Source of the DNA: Siderastrea radians
Lineage: Eukaryota; Cnidaria; Anthozoa; Scleractinia; Rhizangiidae
DNA length: 64,000 nucleotides
Assembly: GCA_964017195.1 (NCBI GenBank)
Contig: OZ024894.1
Span: 31,150,388 to 31,214,387 of the forward strand
Reading direction: 5' to 3'
Both the position numbers and the translations under genes were made by a program. The notes below the pieces were generated by a model, which was not told where the DNA came from, made no database searches, and saw only the letters and a list, made by a program, of their open reading frames with translations. Within the stretch, counting starts at the first letter, position 1. Every line of letters starts with the position of its first letter. This document shows, one piece after another, positions 31,994-42,558 of the stretch.

Positions 31994-32165
31994 CATTGTA
32001 TTTGGACTCAACATAGCATATCCGCCTTCCGTGTTGCAAGGCAGTTCTGTTCCTTGTCGGTTTTTGTGCTCATTATTGGTATGCCCTGCTTCAGCTGAAA
32101 ACACAAGTTGCCTCGCTGCATTTGCTGGACTCAGTGACTGACGCTCTTGCTCTTTTAAATGATTG
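31994..32165 (-). CDS. 172-bp exon, receptor-like tail P1
   Basis: The acceptor is TTATTTTACGACAG and the donor is ATG, then GTAGGT, on -. It codes NHLKEQERQSLSPANAARQL ... and ends EGGYAMLSPNTM. The exon at 51980-52151 has exactly the same length, the same phases (2 in, 0 out), an equivalent donor (ATG, then GTACGT) and the same end, EGGYALLNPQTRM. Conserved length, phase and motif across two loci are good evidence for a real exon. The GYAxL core is a YxxL-type signalling motif, so this may be cytoplasmic tail. Upstream exons were not identified. Confidence 0.6.
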
Positions 32166-33189
32166 CTGTCGTAAAATAACAGACAACAACAGATAATATG
32201 TGAATGAACTGGCTTTATAACACAGAAAGATACCACGACATTGATAGGACCAACAGTCCGGGTGTTTTCAACCAAAGTTTAAAGAGTGGCACTTACCAGC
32301 AAAAATAGCTAACCCTTCGTAAATCTCGGTTGACAAATTGGAAATAGCTCTTTTGTTTATAATTTCAAATGTGAATGAACCACTGAGGAAAATTCAAGGT
32401 CTCTAGTCAGAGATCCAGCTGGATGAAAGAAATTTTTTTAACCATCGCCAGAGTTGTGTATTTACTCAAAATTAAAACAAAATGGACTAGGGAATTCAAA
32501 TGCTGTGTTAGGTATATTTTTAGGGTAAAAGGTTGATTTGCATTTAAGGCCAGCCAGATAATAAGGCATTGAAAAATTCCCTCCATTCAAGTCATCCAAA
32601 TTGACATACCTTGAAGCCACTCCACCTCTTGCATCTAGTTTAAGGGTGAAATGTATGGTCAGTTTCAATAAAGGTAATTTAATATCTTTGTTTTTATCAA
32701 CCAAAGGATAGGAGGAGGCGTGGAATCCTAAGTAGGGGCACTACAGAAACTCCGAAAAATGTGATTGTAGACTTCGCTATTGGAATTTTTTGTTTTAAAT
32801 GGACGTCATAGGTGATACCGGCCATCAGCCCCGACGAAACTTTTAGACTCATACTTCTCCCTCTCTACTTCTTCGGAACTTTAAACGTTGAATGTGAGGT
32901 GTAGGTCTTTTTTAATCAACCAGTACCTTCCTTATATTCTCTCGAACATGGCAATGGATTCCCATTTAGTAAACAGTAATTCTGATTGCACTGCATCTAA
33001 TGATTACACGCGCTATAGCTAGTAGTTAATCGTTCGAAATAATACACACATAGTTGCATGTCGTAGTACTAAGGTATGAAAAGCTGGAGTAATTTAACTC
33101 CAGATATAAAAAACCATTAAAAACCATTCCTTGTATGCACCCCCCCCCCCAAAAAAAACGTGGTATTCCCCATGGCCACCTAATGCAGT
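32166..33189. other. Probable P1 intron and flank
   Basis: On -, an open frame (...LPLLKLTIHFTLKLDARGGV) runs into a consensus donor, TCAAG then GTATGT, near 32613, which could be a further upstream P1 exon; support is weak. A C run and an A run at 33139-33160 are low complexity. Confidence 0.35.
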
Positions 33190-33412
33190 GTTTTTTTTTT
33201 ATTTTATTTTTTTTATTTCAAACATTACGTTATTTACAGATACAAAAGCTTTACATTTAAGACGATAAGTATACAAAACAGAAAAACTGAGGTAAATAGA
33301 CAACTATGACGACTACAAAGACTAATTACGGGAAAAAAAGAAGCAGAAAAAAAACAACAATAAAATAAATAAATAAAATAAAGTGCCTTACGAAATTTCA
33401 CCGAAAAGAGAT

Positions 33413-36400
33413 TTAGAGTTGAATTTGAGACTTTGAGCTACTTTTTTCGATAGATATTTTATCTTTTAGGAGGGCTAGGAAGGTTTCGAAGTAGTAGTGT
33501 TGTTCATCTTTCGAGGCAGTGTAGATATAGTATTTAGCAATAAGTACACAGAGGTTTAAGCCAAGTCGCAAAGGAGAGTTAATTGTAAAACCATAGATAA
33601 TGTTTTTCTCGTGTAACTCAATGGAATCGTCATTTTTGACGTTCCACCACGTAGCAAACGTATTCCAGAAAGCCTGAACACTCGGACAAGAGACAAAAAG
33701 ATGTCTCAGAGTTTGCGTTTGCGTGCATAGGTGACATTTATCATGATCCTTGATTTTATCCCTGTAAAGGGTGGAATTGGTTGGTAAAATATGGTGGATA
33801 ATTTTGAATTGGAAGATAGAAAGTCGAATGTCTTTTGTTACTTTAAAAGGAATATCGTAGATAGCGCGTATTGTGCTATCGTCCAGGCTCAATTGCCTCA
33901 TTCTTCTTTCTGCAGTCGGAGTTTCAAACTTTTTGTCTATAAGAATTTTGGTAGCCACTTTGCATGACAATTTACCGATATCTATCTTCTGGTTATGATC
34001 CGATTTGCGCTGCGCTTCGTCAGCAGAGCTTTTTAGTAAACGGATCCAACTGGCGGGTATGGCATTACATAAACCACAGTACTTAAGAAATGTTGTTTTG
34101 ATTTGGAATTTAGTATAGAAATCATTAAATGTTAAGAAGTTGTTTCCACAGAAGATATCTTTGATTCGGACGACTCCCGATTCGTGCCATTTTCTATAAT
34201 ACACGGAGAAGCCTTCAATTTTGATAAAAGAGTTGTTCCATATGATTTCATTAAATATTTGTTCTTTTGTTTCTGGAGTGTGTTGGTTAATAGTCTGCCA
34301 GATGTAAAATACGTCTTTGTAAAAGTCAATTGGAATATCTATTTTAAGCGATTTTAGGTTATAGTTGCATTCGAATAGGAAAGGTCCTCCTAAATGCTTT
34401 ATATATGATAACGGTATGTGACTCCAGCATGCATTAAGATTGCTTTCATGTAATCTTCGTATCCAGGAGACTTTCAAAGCTTTGGTAATAATATCAAAGT
34501 CCGGTAGATCTAAACCACCTTTTGTTTTTGGTCCTATCATTGTCGTGTGCTTTATTTTAGCAGGTTTACTGTTCCAAACAAAATCGGAAATGATTTGTTT
34601 TACCAAGACTGGAAAGTTTGGCGGAAAAGACAGCATTGATGTGTTATAGATGAGTTTCGATAGCCCGAGGGTTTTGAGGATAGTTATTCGGCCATACAAA
34701 GTGAGGTTTCTTGGAAGCCATATGTTAAGTATGCTTTTCATTGAAGTCAATTTTTGTTCAAAGTTTTTCTTGTAAGAGACTTCCTCGTTGTAGGTAAAGT
34801 CAATACCAAGGGAATTTATCGGTTTTGAGGGCCAAGTAATATCTAAAGGAGCTTCAGGGTTGTGTCTGAGAGCACCTAGCCACATTGCTTCGGTTTTAGA
34901 TTTGTTGACTTCTAGTCCAGAAGAGAGCTGAAAAGCGTTCAGTATCTCAAACAGTTTTTCAGCTGAGGTTATGTCGGAAACGAAGGCAGTCGTGTCATCA
35001 GCATATTGCGAAATTTTAAATTCCTTGTCATGAATTTTAATACCTTTGATATATTGATTGTTTCTGATGGCATTGGCTAGGATTTCAGCGCAGAGGACAA
35101 AGAGGATACCTGATAGCGGGCACCCCTGTCTTACGCCTCTTTGCAGATGGAAAAATTCCGACGCGTAGCCATTATTAACGACACAACTGGAGATGTCGGT
35201 GTAGAAGGTTTTTACCCACTTTTGAATGTAAGGTCCAAAGTTAAACGACTGCAAGGTTTTGTTTAAGAAGTTCCAATCGAGCGAGTCAAAAGCTTTTTTG
35301 AAATCGATGAAAATGGCGAGGCCGGGAATGTTTTCTAGGGATGTTACTTTCATTATATCTTGTATAAGTCTGATGTTTTGTCCGATATATCGCCCTTGGA
35401 TATACCCTGTTTGATCATCGTTTATGATTTTTGGGAGAACTTTAGATAGTCTGCTAGCTATTGCTTTAGCTGCTATTTTATAGTCTATATTGAGAAGGGA
35501 TATCGGCCTCCAATTTTCCAAGTAGAGTCTATTTTTTCGTTTCTTTGGCACTACTTTAATAATGCCTTGTTTTTGGGTTATATTTAGCTTTCCGTGCGTG
35601 AAAGCATAATCGAAACTTGAAACCATCTCATCGCCTAGTAGTGGCCAGAAGTGTAGATAAAATTCTACTGAAAAGCCGTCGCTTCCTGGGCATTTGTTCT
35701 TTGCGCACTCTTTTAATGTTTTAAAACATTCTTCTTTCGTTAGGGGTTTTTCAAGATCGATTTGTTCAGCGTCGCTTAGACGAATATGTTTTGCATCATC
35801 GAAGAAAGTTTTATCATACGACCTATCGGTTGGTACGGCGGTGTAAAGATCCGTATAAAATTTTTTTTGGCATTCTAAGATCTCGTTCGCTTGTGTTATT
35901 TCTTGATCATCTTGCGTTTTGAGTCTTGCAATAAAGGAATTGGAATGTTGCCTTTTTTCTAAATTCAGGAAATATTTCGTATTTTTTTCGCCATGCTCGT
36001 GCCATCGGGTTCTACTTCTGATAATAGCACCATTAGTTCTATACTCCGCGATTTTGTTTAATTCTGATCGAAGTCGATAGAGTTCTATGATATTTTCTTT
36101 CGATCTGTTCGTTTCTAAGATTTTCATTAAGCGCTCCATGCGACCCGAAAGCTCTTTTTCAATGTTTCTGCGTTCTCTGTTTTTTCTTTTAGAGTACTGA
36201 ACGCAGAAACCCCTTATTTCCATTTTGATCATGTCCCAAGCAAGGCCTTTGTCTGAAAGATAACTATACTTGTCTTTGAATTGGGGAATTTTTTCTGAAA
36301 GTTGGTCAATAAAGTTGTTGTCTTTAAGAAGAGAGTTGTTAATTTTCCAGAAACCGGGGCCTCTTCGAACATAGTCTTGGGACTGGATTGTCAGGGTGAT

Positions 36401-37108
36401 AGCAGAGTGATCTGTTAAAGTAGAGTTTTTGATGTTCGTGTCTAAAGCGAGAGGTTTAAGATCTTCAGAAACCATCCAGTAGTCCAATCTGCATTGTACT
36501 TTAAAAGCTTTGTCTCGCCATGTGAATTGTTGTTGATTAGGGTGTTGGCACCTCCAGACATCAAGGAGTTTCAAAGAACTGCATAAATTTCTAATTTCAC
36601 TAATTACGTTATTCTTCTTGTTTACGTCGGATCCACCAATTTTATCGCAAGGTGTTAACGCGCAATTGAAATCGCCGCCGACAATCATTTTATGATCTGA
36701 GCGATGTTTAAGAATATTGAGTAAATTAGAGTAAAAATCTTTTTGATCAGTGCTATTGTTAGGGCTGTAGATGTTGCACAGCTGAAATTCAGTATCATGA
36801 ACAGTTGCTTTGAGTAATAAGAATCTGCCATTCTCGTCTGCGATGATGTCATCTACATGAATGGGTAATTTAGGATTGAATAAAATCATTGTTCCTCTGG
36901 AGTGATTTGTACCGTGGCTGTAATAAACATCACCTCCCCATTCCGATTTCCAAACAGTTTCAACGCTTTTTGTGGAATACGTTTCTTGCAAAAAAATTAT
37001 GTCGAATTTGTTGTTATGAAGCCATCGAAAAAGCTGTCTCCTTTTACGCGTTTGGTTTATACCTCTGACATTTAACGAGCAAAAATTAGCTACAAAAGGA
37101 GTTGTCAT
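33413..37108 (-). CDS. LINE ORF2: endonuclease and reverse transcriptase
   Basis: 1231 codons without a stop or frameshift. The N-terminal APE-type endonuclease (residues 1 to about 230) nicks target DNA and shows LNVRGI, FLQETYS, GGDFN (about 144-148) and LTDHSAITLTI. The reverse transcriptase (about 480-800) has RPISLLNIDYKI, FIDFKKAFDSLDW, QRGVRQGCPLSGILF and the catalytic YADD (about 702-705). A C-terminal domain with CHLC ... HLFVSC (about 1121-1137) is the zinc-knuckle-like zf-RVT region. Motifs such as EWGGDVYYSHGTN are typical of Tx1/L1-group elements of fish and cnidarians. Length is normal for the group. All catalytic residues I can see are present, so this copy may be recent. Start chosen at MTTPFVANFCSLNVRG, which puts LNVRG close to the N-terminus as usual. 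Confidence 0.92.
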   Translation of the reverse strand: MTTPFVANFCSLNVRGINQTRKRRQLFRWLHNNKFDIIFLQETYSTKSVETVWKSEWGGDVYYSHGTNHSRGTMILFNPKLPIHVDDIIADENGRFLLLKATVHDTEFQLCNIYSPNNSTDQKDFYSNLLNILKHRSDHKMIVGGDFNCALTPCDKIGGSDVNKKNNVISEIRNLCSSLKLLDVWRCQHPNQQQFTWRDKAFKVQCRLDYWMVSEDLKPLALDTNIKNSTLTDHSAITLTIQSQDYVRRGPGFWKINNSLLKDNNFIDQLSEKIPQFKDKYSYLSDKGLAWDMIKMEIRGFCVQYSKRKNRERRNIEKELSGRMERLMKILETNRSKENIIELYRLRSELNKIAEYRTNGAIIRSRTRWHEHGEKNTKYFLNLEKRQHSNSFIARLKTQDDQEITQANEILECQKKFYTDLYTAVPTDRSYDKTFFDDAKHIRLSDAEQIDLEKPLTKEECFKTLKECAKNKCPGSDGFSVEFYLHFWPLLGDEMVSSFDYAFTHGKLNITQKQGIIKVVPKKRKNRLYLENWRPISLLNIDYKIAAKAIASRLSKVLPKIINDDQTGYIQGRYIGQNIRLIQDIMKVTSLENIPGLAIFIDFKKAFDSLDWNFLNKTLQSFNFGPYIQKWVKTFYTDISSCVVNNGYASEFFHLQRGVRQGCPLSGILFVLCAEILANAIRNNQYIKGIKIHDKEFKISQYADDTTAFVSDITSAEKLFEILNAFQLSSGLEVNKSKTEAMWLGALRHNPEAPLDITWPSKPINSLGIDFTYNEEVSYKKNFEQKLTSMKSILNIWLPRNLTLYGRITILKTLGLSKLIYNTSMLSFPPNFPVLVKQIISDFVWNSKPAKIKHTTMIGPKTKGGLDLPDFDIITKALKVSWIRRLHESNLNACWSHIPLSYIKHLGGPFLFECNYNLKSLKIDIPIDFYKDVFYIWQTINQHTPETKEQIFNEIIWNNSFIKIEGFSVYYRKWHESGVVRIKDIFCGNNFLTFNDFYTKFQIKTTFLKYCGLCNAIPASWIRLLKSSADEAQRKSDHNQKIDIGKLSCKVATKILIDKKFETPTAERRMRQLSLDDSTIRAIYDIPFKVTKDIRLSIFQFKIIHHILPTNSTLYRDKIKDHDKCHLCTQTQTLRHLFVSCPSVQAFWNTFATWWNVKNDDSIELHEKNIIYGFTINSPLRLGLNLCVLIAKYYIYTASKDEQHYYFETFLALLKDKISIEKSSSKSQIQL

Positions 37109-37454
37109 TTCAGATCATAAAAGGTGATACCACTATGAAATTAACTGCATGATCAGAACAATAAGCTCCTAAGGCAATTAGCATTAGACTTTGAAAATAG
37201 ATTATTACTACTTCGATTCCGGTCGATTTATCCACTTTTCGCCTCAAAAAAAGCTGAGATGCGTTTGTAAATAAGGCGAGAACATAAAACAAATAAATCA
37301 TAGATAAACATATATAAAATACGAGGTAGAGCATGCCAGAAAGGTAATAGTTTTTGTAGAAGGGAAATAAATAAATAAAGCAGTTAATAAACAAACCCTA
37401 GTTTTATACGGCCGAGACCGCTGCCTCCGCTCAAAATCTGTTTCATAGCAAAAT

Positions 37455-37886
37455 TCATCTAAAATCCTCAAGGTCTTCTTCGGAGAGGATCCTTATCGGT
37501 CGATCATCAGGCGAGCACTTCACAAAAATCTTTCCGTCCAGTGTCCAAACACTAGTAAGGATTTTAGTTTTCTTCATTTGGGACGCCTTGTCAACAATGT
37601 GCCTTCTGTATGATGTAAGGTTTTCGTTGATGAAAATTCCTTCCCGCGCTTCGATCGCAGATGCATAGGACTCAAAGATGTCGGATACTTTAACATTTCT
37701 TAGCTTAGTCCTTTCCTTGTATAATTTTGCCTTCGTCTTATGGCTGCGAAATTTCGCGATGATTGGTCTACATCCCTTCTTGGCTCGCTGTAATTTGTGT
37801 GAAATCTCTATCTCTTCAGGCTTTATGGCGACGTTAATCGCGCTAGCGACTTTGAGGACAACGCTTTCCGGGTCAGTGTAAAGGTA
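37455..37886 (-). pseudogene. LINE ORF1, C-terminal fragment
   Basis: An open - frame of about 143 codons ending at TGA 37457-37455. It reads EEIEISHKLQRAKKGCRPII, KFRSHKTKAKLYKER, GIFINENLTSYRR and SVWTLDGKIFVKCS, the pattern of the C-terminal RNA-binding part of L1/Tx1 ORF1 proteins. An in-frame TAG (37889-37887) lies immediately upstream and the sequence beyond shows no ORF1 similarity, so the element is truncated here. It lies upstream of ORF2 in the same strand, as expected. Confidence 0.75.
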
Positions 37887-37890
37887 CTAG

Positions 37891-38363
37891 ACCTCGAGGA
37901 AAAGGTACTCCTAAAACACCCTTCCAAAAATCAAACTAGGAAGGAAAAAAAAAGGAACCCAACAGGAGAAGACTTACTAACGTAGAATGACATCTTCCAC
38001 CAAAAGCTTGAATAGTCCTCAAGGTCACATGACAACACCCGAACCTCTCAATCATGCCGTCAGAATATCAATTTCTGACTAATTCGTTCCCTGGTCACTC
38101 AACCGACAGAAGTTGCATATTCCACGAAATGTTATGGAGAATTGATATACCCTTTTTATCCGTCCCCCCCCCCTCCCCTCCGCATGAATATGAAACAAAA
38201 TAAAATAAAACTTAAATAAAATAAAATAAAATCTTAACCAAGCGCCAGATGTGGGATAAGGAACAAAACTAACATACAGCGAAAGAAACGGCATAGAAAA
38301 CGTTCCTAAAAGTATTTTGCAAAGAGCAAAGTGCTCAAATTCCGGTTACCTTTCTTTCTGCAG
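37891..38363. other. Spacer between the LINE and the 38.4-kb exon
   Basis: No gene seen. A C run is at 38164-38180 and an AAATA-rich stretch at 38200-38232. It ends in a good polypyrimidine acceptor (TTACCTTTCTTTCTGCAG). Confidence 0.4.
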
Positions 38364-38610
38364 GTCTTAAGTCTGCTTGAAAAGATGGCCAAAAATGCGA
38401 TCAAATTATTCAATATACTGACAGTCATCAATGAAGAGTCGACCGCAATCAAACGGGGATTTGTTTTGGAAGGCTTCTGTGCAGGACAATCATCCAAGGG
38501 GTACCCAGGGTATGCCGCTGAAAAATATTTACATCAAAAAGATTTCACAAAGAATGACTTGTACCTAAATATTGAGGAGATACCTTCCATTAAACCTGTT
38601 CAGAAGGGAA
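38364..38610 (+). CDS. Orphan exon, unknown protein
   Basis: It begins after a strong acceptor (CCTTTCTTTCTGCAG) and ends at GGGAA, then GTGAGG. The exon is 247 bp, phase 0 in and 1 out. It codes VLSLLEKMAKNAIKLFN, then INEESTAIKRGFVLEGFCAG, QSSKGYPGYAAEKYLHQKD and NIEEIPSIKPVQKG. Codon use and mixed composition look like real protein, with an amphipathic N-terminal helix. I do not recognise the family, and no partner exon was found nearby on +. Confidence 0.45.
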
Positions 38611-38699
38611 GTGAGGGGGAGGGGGTAGATGAGAGGTTAAGAATGGAATCTGTTCTGGAATTTGAGCGTGGAGGATGAGGATGGAAGCAAAAGCCACAA

Positions 38700-39190
38700 G
38701 GCTTGTGACTTTTGCTAAAGTTTATTTAGCAAAAATTTGGTAGTATAGTTCCACCCACATAAGGTTTTACTAAAATTTTCCAAGTCGAGTTTTCATCTGC
38801 TCCTGCCATTCTCAGTAGCTGTACACATCTTTTTTAGATCCATTTGGGCGCAAGTTTCGTGAGAATCGGTTACTATGATTACGAGATGTGAAGTCATAAG
38901 TAGCAGGTGGTGAAGCCATTTTCGAATAAAATGCGTGTTTTCACCCTTTTCAGGTGAAAAAAAGCACAGCACGGTGACAAAAAGCAGCAAGGCTGCCATA
39001 TACTATTTTATTCTATTACCTCACATTCTACATGTCTAACATCAACATTTTTATTTTCCGCTTAATTTCGAATTTAGTGTAAAATCCAAGATGTTGGTCA
39101 TCTTGGGGTCAACATCCATGGAGACTCCCCCCCCCCCCACCCTCCTTCCCTTGTAATACGTTGGGGTGTGACTTTGCTTGCACGTCCAAG
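38700..39190 (-). repeat. Interspersed repeat, inverted copy of 48.16-48.65 kb
   Basis: On - it matches 48190-48640: CACCTGAAAAGGGTGAAAAC against CACCTAAACAAGGTGAAAAG, ACGAAACTTG, TACAGCTACTGAGAATGGCA. The outer part includes a C-rich tract (39127-39140) and GTGTGACTTTGCTTGCACGTCC, matched at 48001. Superfamily unknown. Confidence 0.6.
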
Positions 39191-39285
39191 TATTAATAAG
39201 GTTAGAAACACTTTTAGCTCTAGAGGTTTTGCGGTGGTCAAGAATAACAAAAAAGGAGATGGCAGATAAGGGAGGATATAATTAT

Positions 39286-40648
39286 TATTATTAAAAACTG
39301 GACTAGGTATATTGGATTTCTAGCATTTTGATTGGCTGAACGGAGCTAGGCTATCAGCTCACATACCTGCTGCGACCAAATATGGTCAATGAACACTCAA
39401 CAACAAAGTGAGCTGAAAGTTTTTTCCTCGCGAGCAACCCGGCGAGAAAAATGGACGAGAAAAATCACTTGGCAGCGAATTTAAATTAAGCAGAAATTCC
39501 AACAGCGTCACCAACAAGCATCACCAACAGCGTCGTCTAACACAAGTCAAAATTGTTTGAAGAAAGTGTGCAGAAATGGAAATACAATTAATTTCTTTCA
39601 TCGATCGTCACGCCGATCATTGAAATTGAACAAACGGTAGGTTTTATCAGGAAGGCTTTCCACTTCAAAATATCAAGACAAGACATAAAATAAAACACAA
39701 TGAAATGGGGCAGGAGCATTTAAAAAAAAACTATCACACATTCATGGCAAGTCGGTACGAAAATCATGAATCAGTCTAAACAAGTACTAAAAAAAATACA
39801 GCTGCAAACTACCAAGAAGGAAGGAAGGGCGAGATTTTTTTCGGCCTTACAAACGCAAAATTGACACTGGTTTACCTGCACTCGTTGTAGCTCTGTGTTC
39901 CAACAGGTCCAAATGCTCAGATAGAAATTGGATGCCATGTAAACGGAGTTGAATCGCTTTTCCAGTTGTTTGAATGTTGTTTTTACTATTCCGTCCGCAA
40001 CCTCTAAACCGAAAACAACTGCATTTTGCGCTTTCCGTTTAACAAACTATGATGGTGCGCTACAGTAATCTTGCGCTACAGTAATCTTGGTTCTGAGCTG
40101 CATAGAAATTACCTCTTCAAGTTCAAATTTGTTCTGTCTTCAGTTCGATCAAACACGCACATGATAGCTCCGTTGTGCGAACAGATTACAAACTTGTTCA
40201 ATTTCAACTCCAGCAGTTAATGTGGTGAAATTGTACAGCTTCAATCCGCTTTGAACGAGATTACAACAATGTCTCAGGAAAAATCGAACATTTACCATAT
40301 TTCAGAGCCAATAATTAGAAGATTTTTCTCCAAAACTTGTATTACTTTGTTCACTTTCGAGCACTTTTCATTGATTCATTCAGCTTTGCAATGAAACGCT
40401 GCAACACTTCGCAAGGTTTTGGCGCCTTTTTCGTTCAGTCATGTGATCGATTCTTGTTCCGTTTAAATTTCTTTTCTCCTTTTTCCCGTTCTTTCTTGAT
40501 TTTTTTTAAACAGTGGTTAAGTTTTTAATAAAACAATTATTCTACTCGGTCTTGCTGGATATCAAATGATTATAACCAACTCGGCGCTACGCGCCTCGTT
40601 GGTTATCTATCATTCGATATCCAGCGCGCCCTCGTAGAATAATTGTTT
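39286..40648. mobile_element. Hairpin-ended element, copy B (uninterrupted)
   Basis: Inverted relative to copy A (18386-20617). It starts TTATTAAAAACTGGACTAGG and ends with the 117-bp hairpin (40532-40648). It keeps a segment (about 39440-40010) that copy A lacks and shows the site where the LINE inserted in copy A (GTTCGATCAAACAC at about 40144). At 1.36 kb it is non-autonomous; the short ORFs inside have no similarity. Confidence 0.7.
40532..40648. repeat. Terminal hairpin of copy B
   Basis: AACAATTATTCTACTCGG ... CGTAGAATAATTGTT with centre GGCGCTACGCGCC, the reverse of the hairpin at 18386-18501. Arms are about 52 bp with few mismatches. Confidence 0.85.
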
Positions 40649-40817
40649 AGGATAACAGGTATCCTTTTAAACAGCATGGCTTCTTGTATAGACTGCTGCC
40701 AAAAGATCTTTATCCTAGATAATTTTACATTACCAGGTATCGTTTGGACCAAGGTAGGTTTTGACACTTTCTTATCTGTCGTTTTTTGAGATGTTGCTGG
40801 TGTTTCTGGTAGCTCTA

Positions 40818-40818
40818 C

Positions 40819-40856
<38 letters not shown>
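40818..40856. repeat. (AAT)n microsatellite
   Basis: About twelve AAT units directly before the 40.86-kb hairpin. Confidence 0.95.
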
Positions 40857-40858
<2 letters not shown>

Positions 40859-41045
40859 CAAAGATTAGTACAGAAAATTGTATGAACGCGAGTACATTTC
40901 GTGATTTATGCATGGCACGAGTGATGTTTTGTAAGTTCTCAAAATTGCACGAGCCGTAGGCAAGTATAATTTGAGAACTTGGAAAACATCACGAGTGACT
41001 ATAAATCACGAAATGCACGAGCAATTCATACGATTTTTTGTTTAT
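40855..41045. repeat. 191-bp hairpin at the Crypton-type border
   Basis: AAATTGTATGAACGCGAG pairs with GCACGAGCAATTCATACGAT, and inner blocks ATTTCGTGATTTAT/ATAAATCACGAAAT and AAGTTCTCAAA/TTTGAGAACTT pair closely. The centre is GAGCCGTAGGC, resembling the GGCCGTAGGCC centre at 22877-22990. Confidence 0.8.
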
Positions 41046-41466
41046 AATTATATTTCAACAAAATTTTGAATTTTTAACGCAACCGTCACCCTATTGTGCA
41101 CACGCAACTCTTATATGGCTTCCAAAATGCTCACAGGTTTTGTTTCAACTAATCAATTACAATCTTGTGACAGGTAAGCAAAACGTGAAATTCTTGACAT
41201 TGAGGTTAAAAAAAAATTTGAAATGTTCAAGTTTGATCTTTCTTCAATGAAATAAACTAAGCGGTTTTAAAAAGTCCACATTTGTTCCGTAACGGTTATC
41301 GCAAACCGGCAGTTTGAATGAGTGTCATTCTGATGCAAGGACTTTGGTAAATTGCATTGTCCCTGAATGACGTACGTTAAATGTGACTTGACAGTAAGGA
41401 AACTTGTTTACGGTAAAAGCATGCTTGCTTGCTGTACCTGTTCCGTACTGGTTGAAGGAAAAGACC
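41046..41466. other. Element interior 3' of the recombinase pseudogene
   Basis: AT-rich, no coding similarity. Presumably the 3' non-coding part of the element carrying the recombinase on -. Confidence 0.35.
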
Positions 41467-42558
41467 TCATCGGAAGACCTGGGAAACACTGTTAAACGTT
41501 GCTATCTGTGGAGTTCTGCTGATAATGTGCGATAACGGCCGTCGCTCCTTTTCACTTCCTTCATCGTAGTCGTTAAGAGACTTTTCATTTGCGTGGCCGG
41601 TCACCCGAATAATAGCCTGCGTCTCAATGTTTGCTGCCCTGAGTTTCTTCACCACTGTCTTCCTAGCACTGTGGTTACTCAACCTCTTGTTGGTCGATTC
41701 CAAGGGCGTATTCTTGATGATGTTTTTTTATCACATGGTCGATGCTGTTAACGCCAAGTCGCTGCTTCTTGTACTAAACATTAGTTTTGGGATTTTCAAT
41801 CACGGCAAGGTTAACAGGATCTTTGTCTGGTAGCTCTTGTGGACGTCGACTTAGTTACTGCTTGAACAACTCAACTGGGCGTCTCAGACCACCAGAGGCA
41901 AACATTTTCGGCAAAACACTTCGACGTTTTGTGCTCAGCCCTCCCTGCCTTGTCTTCGTTGCATGTTCTTTGAATGTGATGTACTCCGTGCCACAGTCAT
42001 CTACACAAAAGGCGAAGTCTTTAACTTCCATTGAATGGTATTCCTGACCTCCCCTCAGTCCTAAATGCTGAAAGAACTCTTGGACTTGAGTTTCCGAGGG
42101 TTTTCTCAGTCCAAAGCATTTTTTCTTCTTCGGCCGTCAGTACATTTACTGCATTACTCATTTAGGTGACTCTTCCCTTTGCCTTGTTGACGAAGATGTT
42201 TGACTTTCCCTAAAGCACCAACTTTGACTTGTAAAAACCTACGGTCTCGTATAATCGAGAACTTGTAGTCATGTTCTTTTAAATGCCGGTCGAGGGCTGC
42301 CAGCATGGATTTCAAACTCTCAGGTTCATTCTATAATCCATCTTTGGTACGTACTTCAGCATAAAACATCTCCAACATTTTATCGAGATCTTCGTGTTCG
42401 TACTGCTCCAGTTTCGGGTTAGTTTTCCTTTCGCTTGCCCATTTTTGCCACGTATCTAATCAGGTTTGTGTTGATTTAGTAGTGTTTTTGTTTTTGGCAT
42501 TTTGTTTCAGTTGGTCGACAACAATTTCGTCTGACAAAGCAAACCGGCTGTCAGCCAT
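41467..42558 (-). pseudogene. Crypton/DUF3504-type tyrosine recombinase, decayed
   Basis: On - the gene starts MADSRFALSDEIVVDQLKQN and continues NPKLEQYEHEDLDKMLEMFY, LKSMLAALDRHLKEHDYKFS, then, in other frames, MEVKDFAFCVDDCGTEYITF and KTRQGGLSTKRRSVLPKMFA. It ends with the catalytic block LSNHSARKTVVKKL, IIRVTGHANEKSLNDYDEGS. HSAR and TGH fit the H-x-x-R and H boxes and YD the nucleophilic Tyr. Breaks include TGA at 42462-42460, TAG at 42333-42331, TAA at 42156-42154 followed by continuation in another frame, and further shifts near 42030 and 41710. Family: KIAA1958/ZMYM-like DUF3504 recombinases derived from Cryptons. It cannot produce an active enzyme. Confidence 0.85.

Larger units (their letters stand above)
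33190..37890 (-). mobile_element. L1/Tx1-like LINE, 5' truncated, intact ORF2
   Basis: Read on -, it holds the end of ORF1 (37886-37455), a 346-bp spacer, a full ORF2 (37108-33413), a short 3' UTR and an A-rich tail with AATAAA at 33219-33190. The tail proves retrotransposition by target-primed reverse transcription in this orientation. The 5' border near 37890 cuts ORF1. I did not find a clear target-site duplication. Confidence 0.85.

Noticed and set aside
33413..37108. Host reverse-transcriptase gene or virus
   Set aside because: Endonuclease plus RT plus zf-RVT with an A-rich tail identifies an ordinary LINE.
37110..37394. Hydrophobic 94-codon ORF between LINE ORF1 and ORF2
   Set aside because: Falls in the inter-ORF spacer of the LINE, AT-rich and without similarity; probably chance.
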